From assembly GCA_900555225.1 (NCBI GenBank), contig USKL01000005.1:1-16152 (forward strand): a stretch of 16,152 bases of DNA, in the 5' to 3' direction. Both the position numbers and the translations under genes were made by a program. Below the pieces are notes generated by a model that made no database searches, was not told the DNA's origin, and was given only the letters and a program-made list of their open reading frames with translations. This DNA comes from an uncultured Collinsella sp. (GTDB taxonomy: Bacteria > Actinomycetota > Coriobacteriia > Coriobacteriales > Coriobacteriaceae). Positions 12,884 to 16,152 of this stretch are shown here, piece after piece. How positions within the stretch are numbered: the stretch's first letter is position 1; the number at the start of each line of letters is the position of its first letter.

Positions 12884-12949
12884 AGTTGCGGTGAAATAGG
12901 GCTGTTTTTGCTGGTCAAACCGCAAAACAATCCCTATTTCACCGCAACT
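12884..12949. repeat. Palindromic repeat with AGTTGCGGTG ends, copy 3
   Basis: The left arm AGTTGCGGTGAAATAGGG (12884-12901) and right arm CCCTATTTCACCGCAACT (12932-12949) are a perfect 18 bp inverted repeat. The core continues the hairpin (TGTTTTTGC against GCAAAACA, then GGT/ACC), so nearly the whole 66 bp folds on itself. Arms match copy 2 at 4249-4315, while the cores differ. It lies 24 bp after the stop of the small minus-strand gene, and GGATTTTTC follows the hairpin in that direction, so it may work as a terminator or 3' end stabiliser. Confidence 0.85.
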
Positions 12950-12973
12950 TATTGGTGGCCTTTTGGGTGGCAC

Positions 12974-13159
12974 TCAGCGCCAGGGGTCGGCTTCGAACAT
13001 TGGCTCGCGCTCGGGTCGTCGGTCGCTGTAGGGGTCGTAGCCGTCGTCGTCCTCGTTCTCGGCACGGATATAGGGGTCGCGCGGCTTAGGCGCCGGCTTA
13101 GGCGCAGGCTTGGGTGCGGCATCGGTCGCCGGTGCATTCGTCTTGTTCTCGTCTTTCAT
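12974..13159 (-). CDS. Small acidic hypothetical protein (61 aa) with PKPA repeats
   Basis: A 61-residue hydrophilic protein: MKDENKTNAPATDAA, then three PKPA-type repeats (PKPAPKPAPKPRD, 16-28), then an acidic segment with DDDGYDPYSD (36-45) and the C-terminus EPMFEADPWR. No membrane segment or catalytic motif is seen, and it is probably disordered. GGAG lies eight bases before the ATG at 13159; another ATG two codons earlier is too close to it. It is downstream of clpB on the same strand, but a strong terminator stands between them, so it needs its own promoter, which I could not identify. I do not recognise a named family. The rather clean ribosome binding site and low-complexity but organised composition support a real gene. 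Confidence 0.65.
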   Translation of the reverse strand: MKDENKTNAPATDAAPKPAPKPAPKPRDPYIRAENEDDDGYDPYSDRRPEREPMFEADPWR

Positions 13160-13211
13160 CTGCATAGCTCCTTGCCATGTACTCATGTTCAACACCATCG
13201 ATTGTCGCACG

Positions 13212-13248
13212 AAAAAGGGCGGCGGACCCAATTGGATCCGCCGCCCTT
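13212..13248 (-). terminator. Intrinsic terminator of clpB
   Basis: On the minus strand a 12 bp stem (AAGGGCGGCGGA at 13248-13237 with TCCGCCGCCCTT at 13226-13215) is followed by a T run (TTTTT, 13216-13212). It sits 46 bp past the clpB stop and separates clpB from the small gene at 12974-13159. Confidence 0.88.
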
Positions 13249-13293
13249 GGCGTTTAGAGACTGCTGGCAGATTTTAAGGCATGTCCCATAAAT

Positions 13294-15921
13294 CTACTCG
13301 GCGTCGGGAACCTCGTAGGTGGCCGCCGGCGTGTTGTCGCACACGACGGTAAAGCCACCGTCCTTGTCGACATCGACCGTCACCTGATCGCCCTCGCGCA
13401 CCGTGCCGTCGATGATAGCGGCGGCGATGGCATCCACGACCTCGCGCTGAACCAGACGCTTGAGCGGACGGGCGCCAAAGACCGGGTCCAGGCCGCCCAC
13501 GGCGAGCATCTGCTTGGCCGCCGGGGTGATGGCAAGCGTCATGCGCTCCTTGGCCAGACGCGCGCGGACGTCGGCGAGCTGGATGTCGACGATCTTCTCG
13601 ATCTGCGCCATACCGAGCGGATGGAACACCACGATATCGTCGATACGGTTGAGGAACTCGGGGCGGAAGGTCTGAGCCATGGCCGCGTTGACCTGATGGC
13701 GCATCTCCTCCTCGTCCTTGCCGGATAGCTCGGCGATAGCCTTGGAGCCCACATTAGACGTCATGATAATGATCGTGTTCTTGAAGGACACCTGGCGACC
13801 CTGACCGTCGGTCAGGCGGCCGTCGTCGAGCACCTGTAGCAGCACGTTAAAGACATCTGGATGGGCCTTCTCCATCTCGTCGAGCAAGATCACAGAGTAC
13901 GGACGACGGCGCACGGCCTCGGTGAGCTGGCCGCCCTCGTCGTAGCCCACGTATCCCGGAGGCGCACCGATCAGACGCTGGACGCTGAACTTCTCCATGT
14001 ACTCGGACATGTCGATACGCACGAGCGCGCGCTCGTCATCGAACAGGCACTCGGCAAGCGCCTTGGCGAGCTCGGTCTTACCCACGCCGGTGGGGCCCAG
14101 GAAGAAGAAGCTGCCGATGGGCTTGTCCGGATCGGAGAGGCCCGCACGGCTGCGGCGCACAGCTGCGGCAACGGCGGAGACGGCCTCGTCCTGGCCGATG
14201 ACGCGCTTATGCAGCTCGCCCTCCAGACCCTTCAGCTTGTCGAGCTCACCCTGCATCATCTTGGAGACGGGCACGCCGGTCCAGGCGCTCACGACCTCGG
14301 CGATCTCATCGGAGGTCACCTGTTCGTTGAGGCCCTCGCCGTCCTGCTGCTTTTGCGCCTCGAGCGCGGCCTCGGAATCCTGAATCTGCTGCTGCAGGCC
14401 CGGAATCACGGAGTAGCGCAGCTCGGACGCACGACCCAAATCGCCATTGCGCGTCGCGCGCTCCTCTTCGCTCTTGGCCTCGTCGAGCTGCCCCTTGAGC
14501 TCTTGCACGTGGTCGATGGCGTTCTTCTGGTTGAGCCAGCCGGCCTTTTGCACGTTAAGCTTTTCCTGGACCTCGGCAATCTCCTGGCGCAGGGCCTCCA
14601 GACGCTCCTTGGAGGCGTCATCGGTCTCTTTCATGAGCGCCTGTTCCTCGATCTGCAGCTGAGTGAGCTGACGCGTGGTGGCGTCGATCTCGACCGGCAT
14701 GCTGTCGAGTTCCATGCGCAGGCGGCTTGCCGCCTCATCGACCAAATCGATGGCCTTGTCGGGCAGGAAGCGGTCGGCGATGTAGCGATCGGAAAGGTCG
14801 GCGGCGGCCACGAGCGCGCTATCGGTGATGTGCACGCCGTGGAAGATCTCGTACTTCTCCTTCAGGCCACGCAGGATCGAGATGGTGTCCTCGACGGTAG
14901 GCTCGCTCACCATAACGGTCTGGAAACGACGCGCGAGCGCCGCGTCCTTCTCGATGTACTTGCGATATTCGTCGAGCGTGGTCGCGCCGATCGCGTGCAG
15001 GTCGCCACGAGCGAGCGCCGGTTTGAGGATGTTGCCGGCGTCCATGGAACCCTCGGTGGCACCCGCGCCCACGATGGTGTGGAGCTCATCGATGAACAGG
15101 ATGACCTTGCCCTCGGACTTCTGCACTTCCTTGAGCACGGCCTTTAAGCGGTCCTCGAACTCGCCGCGGTACTTGGCGCCGGCGACCAACGCGCTCATGT
15201 CGAGCTCGATGAGGTCGCGGTCGCGCAGGGTGCTCGGCACGTCGCCGGCCACGATACGCTGGGCGATGCCCTCGACGATGGCCGTCTTGCCGACGCCCGG
15301 CTCGCCGATGAGCACGGGGTTGTTCTTGGTGCGGCGGGACAGGACCTGAATGGTACGGCGGATCTCGTCGGTACGGCCGATGACCGGGTCGAGCTTACCG
15401 GCGCGGGCGAGGTCGCAGATGTTGCGACCGTACTGCTCCAAGGCCTCAAACTGGGTTTTGTCTTCGGCAGACGTCACGCGGTCATCACCGCGCAGCTCCT
15501 CGTAGACCTGCTCGATGCGCTCCTTGGTGACGCCCGCGTCGCGCAGAACGCGGCCCGCCTCGCCCTTGTCCTCGGCAAGCGCCATCAACAGATGCTCAGT
15601 CACCACAAAGCTGTCGCCCATCTTGGTGGCCTTCTTCTCGGCCTTCTCGATGACGCGGACGAGCTCGTTGGACAGGCCCATCTGCTGGCCCTCGCCCGAA
15701 ACCTTGGGCGCGTGGTCGATGGCATCCTGTGTGGAGCGTGCGAGCTGAGCCGGGTCGGCACCGATGCGCTCGATGATCACGGAGATATTGCGCTCGCCGG
15801 CACCGAGCAGGGCAGACAGCAGGTGGATCGGCTCCACCGCGCCGGCCTGCGCATCGGCAGCCGTGCTCATGGCGGTCTGCAACGCCTCGCGCGACGTCAT
15901 TGCTAGCTTATCGATTCTCAT
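13294..15921 (-). CDS. clpB: ATP-dependent chaperone / disaggregase ClpB
   Basis: An 875-residue Hsp100 hexameric disaggregase that, with DnaK, pulls polypeptides out of aggregates after heat or other stress; cytoplasmic. Domain order is complete: Clp N-domain (1-145, REALQTAM and [10 protein letters not shown]), first AAA+ module with Walker A GEPGVGKT (206-213) and Walker B VILFIDE (273-279), pore loop KYRGEFE (250-256), a coiled-coil M domain (about 405-525) that separates ClpB from ClpA/ClpC, then second AAA+ with Walker A GPTGVGKT (609-616), pore loop GYVGY (656-660) and Walker B VILLDE (677-682), and [10 protein letters not shown] before the C-terminal domain. No ClpP-binding IGF-type loop was noticed, as expected. 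Length is typical. AGAGAGGTGAT precedes the ATG. It is monocistronic with its own leader and terminator. Confidence 0.97.
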   Translation of the reverse strand: MRIDKLAMTSREALQTAMSTAADAQAGAVEPIHLLSALLGAGERNISVIIERIGADPAQLARSTQDAIDHAPKVSGEGQQMGLSNELVRVIEKAEKKATKMGDSFVVTEHLLMALAEDKGEAGRVLRDAGVTKERIEQVYEELRGDDRVTSAEDKTQFEALEQYGRNICDLARAGKLDPVIGRTDEIRRTIQVLSRRTKNNPVLIGEPGVGKTAIVEGIAQRIVAGDVPSTLRDRDLIELDMSALVAGAKYRGEFEDRLKAVLKEVQKSEGKVILFIDELHTIVGAGATEGSMDAGNILKPALARGDLHAIGATTLDEYRKYIEKDAALARRFQTVMVSEPTVEDTISILRGLKEKYEIFHGVHITDSALVAAADLSDRYIADRFLPDKAIDLVDEAASRLRMELDSMPVEIDATTRQLTQLQIEEQALMKETDDASKERLEALRQEIAEVQEKLNVQKAGWLNQKNAIDHVQELKGQLDEAKSEEERATRNGDLGRASELRYSVIPGLQQQIQDSEAALEAQKQQDGEGLNEQVTSDEIAEVVSAWTGVPVSKMMQGELDKLKGLEGELHKRVIGQDEAVSAVAAAVRRSRAGLSDPDKPIGSFFFLGPTGVGKTELAKALAECLFDDERALVRIDMSEYMEKFSVQRLIGAPPGYVGYDEGGQLTEAVRRRPYSVILLDEMEKAHPDVFNVLLQVLDDGRLTDGQGRQVSFKNTIIIMTSNVGSKAIAELSGKDEEEMRHQVNAAMAQTFRPEFLNRIDDIVVFHPLGMAQIEKIVDIQLADVRARLAKERMTLAITPAAKQMLAVGGLDPVFGARPLKRLVQREVVDAIAAAIIDGTVREGDQVTVDVDKDGGFTVVCDNTPAATYEVPDAE

Positions 15922-15942
15922 GGAATCACCTCTCTTGGGGCG

Positions 15943-15960
15943 GCCGCCCTACGGGGCGGC
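15943..15960 (-). promoter_or_regulatory. Leader hairpin ahead of the clpB ribosome binding site
   Basis: GCCGCCC, loop CGTA, GGGCGGC form a perfect 7 bp GC stem about 20 bases before the clpB ATG and just upstream of its AGAGAGG ribosome binding site. It lacks a T run, so it is not a terminator. It may stabilise the messenger or affect translation start. Confidence 0.45.
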
Positions 15961-15999
15961 TTCACGTTGTTCGAGAAGTATTGTTGCCAGCTTTGCGCG

Positions 16000-16035
16000 A
16001 TCTTATACACAAATCTAAGTCTCTATATATAAGAT
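16000..16035 (-). promoter_or_regulatory. Candidate clpB promoter/operator
   Basis: A perfect 8 bp inverted repeat, ATCTTATA (16000-16007) and TATAAGAT (16028-16035), encloses 20 bp in the AT-rich DNA upstream of clpB. The left arm also gives a minus-strand TATAAG that could be a -10, though no matching -35 is seen. I looked for the heat-shock operators CIRCE, HAIR (HspR) and CtsR and found no good match. Confidence 0.35.
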
Positions 16036-16101
16036 TTTCTGAGTGATTAAGAGATAGGGTACTGAGATGTCAGCCCGCCGCTGCCCAGGCGCACTACCGT
16101 C

Positions 16102-16152
16102 TCGATCTGTAACATCTAGCAGCCATTTTTGATCCTAGATGTTACAGATCGA
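16102..16152. repeat. 18 bp perfect inverted repeat at the window end
   Basis: TCGATCTGTAACATCTAG (16102-16119) and its exact complement CTAGATGTTACAGATCGA (16135-16152) enclose 15 bases (16120-16134), including TTTTT. The right arm ends on the last base of the window, so the element may extend further. It could be a terminator of a gene beyond the window or a member of an interspersed palindrome family. Confidence 0.8.

Noticed and set aside
15922..16060. CIRCE or HAIR element before clpB
   Set aside because: Only loose half-matches such as TTAATCACTC were seen; the partner half is missing.

Overview
The window is GC-rich, actinobacterial-looking DNA, most likely from Collinsella or a close relative in the Coriobacteriia. 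This is inferred from the gene content: a mannose-family PTS operon with a DUF956/ManO gene, a TetR/DUF5692/FeS-flavoprotein cluster, a DUF4143 ATPase, and strong third-position GC bias that leaves long shadow frames opposite real genes. No 16S or other decisive marker is present.

Layout. Positions 1-104 (-) hold the start of a GNAT acetyltransferase. A tRNA-Arg(CCT) follows at 261-333 (-). Between it and the next gene is a striking array of alternating inverted 17-19 bp units (413-614) that belongs to no feature class I recognise. Positions 639-3921 (-) form a mannose-type PTS operon in the order IIAB, IIC, IID, ManO, with a terminator-like hairpin just before manO. An AT-rich, roughly 400 bp leader region (3922-4326) carries the operon promoter and a palindromic repeat. 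Next are hypA (4327-4755, -) and a 925-residue iron-sulfur/GltD-like flavoprotein (4790-7567, -), apparently one operon. It is divergent from a tetR gene (7757-8419, +) followed by a DUF5692 membrane protein (8483-9490, +) and a strong terminator. The shared intergenic space has palindromes suited to a TetR-family regulator, so the two arms look like one regulated redox unit.

The second half holds a single-pass membrane protein with an acidic cytoplasmic N-terminus (9724-11226, +), a lower-GC AAA/DUF4143 ATPase (11300-12652, -) whose promoter lies inside a 60 bp near-perfect palindrome, a second palindromic repeat of the same family as the one after hypA, a 61-residue acidic hypothetical protein (12974-13159, -), and the disaggregase clpB (13294-15921, -) with its own terminator and leader. 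The window ends in an 18 bp perfect inverted repeat (16102-16152).

The coding content is mostly ordinary metabolism and stress response. The less explained material is intergenic: the 62 bp-period hairpin array next to the tRNA, the AGTTGCGGTG palindromes found after minus-strand genes, and the palindrome that encloses the ATPase promoter. All functional calls come from reading the sequence and remembered family features; no database search was run.
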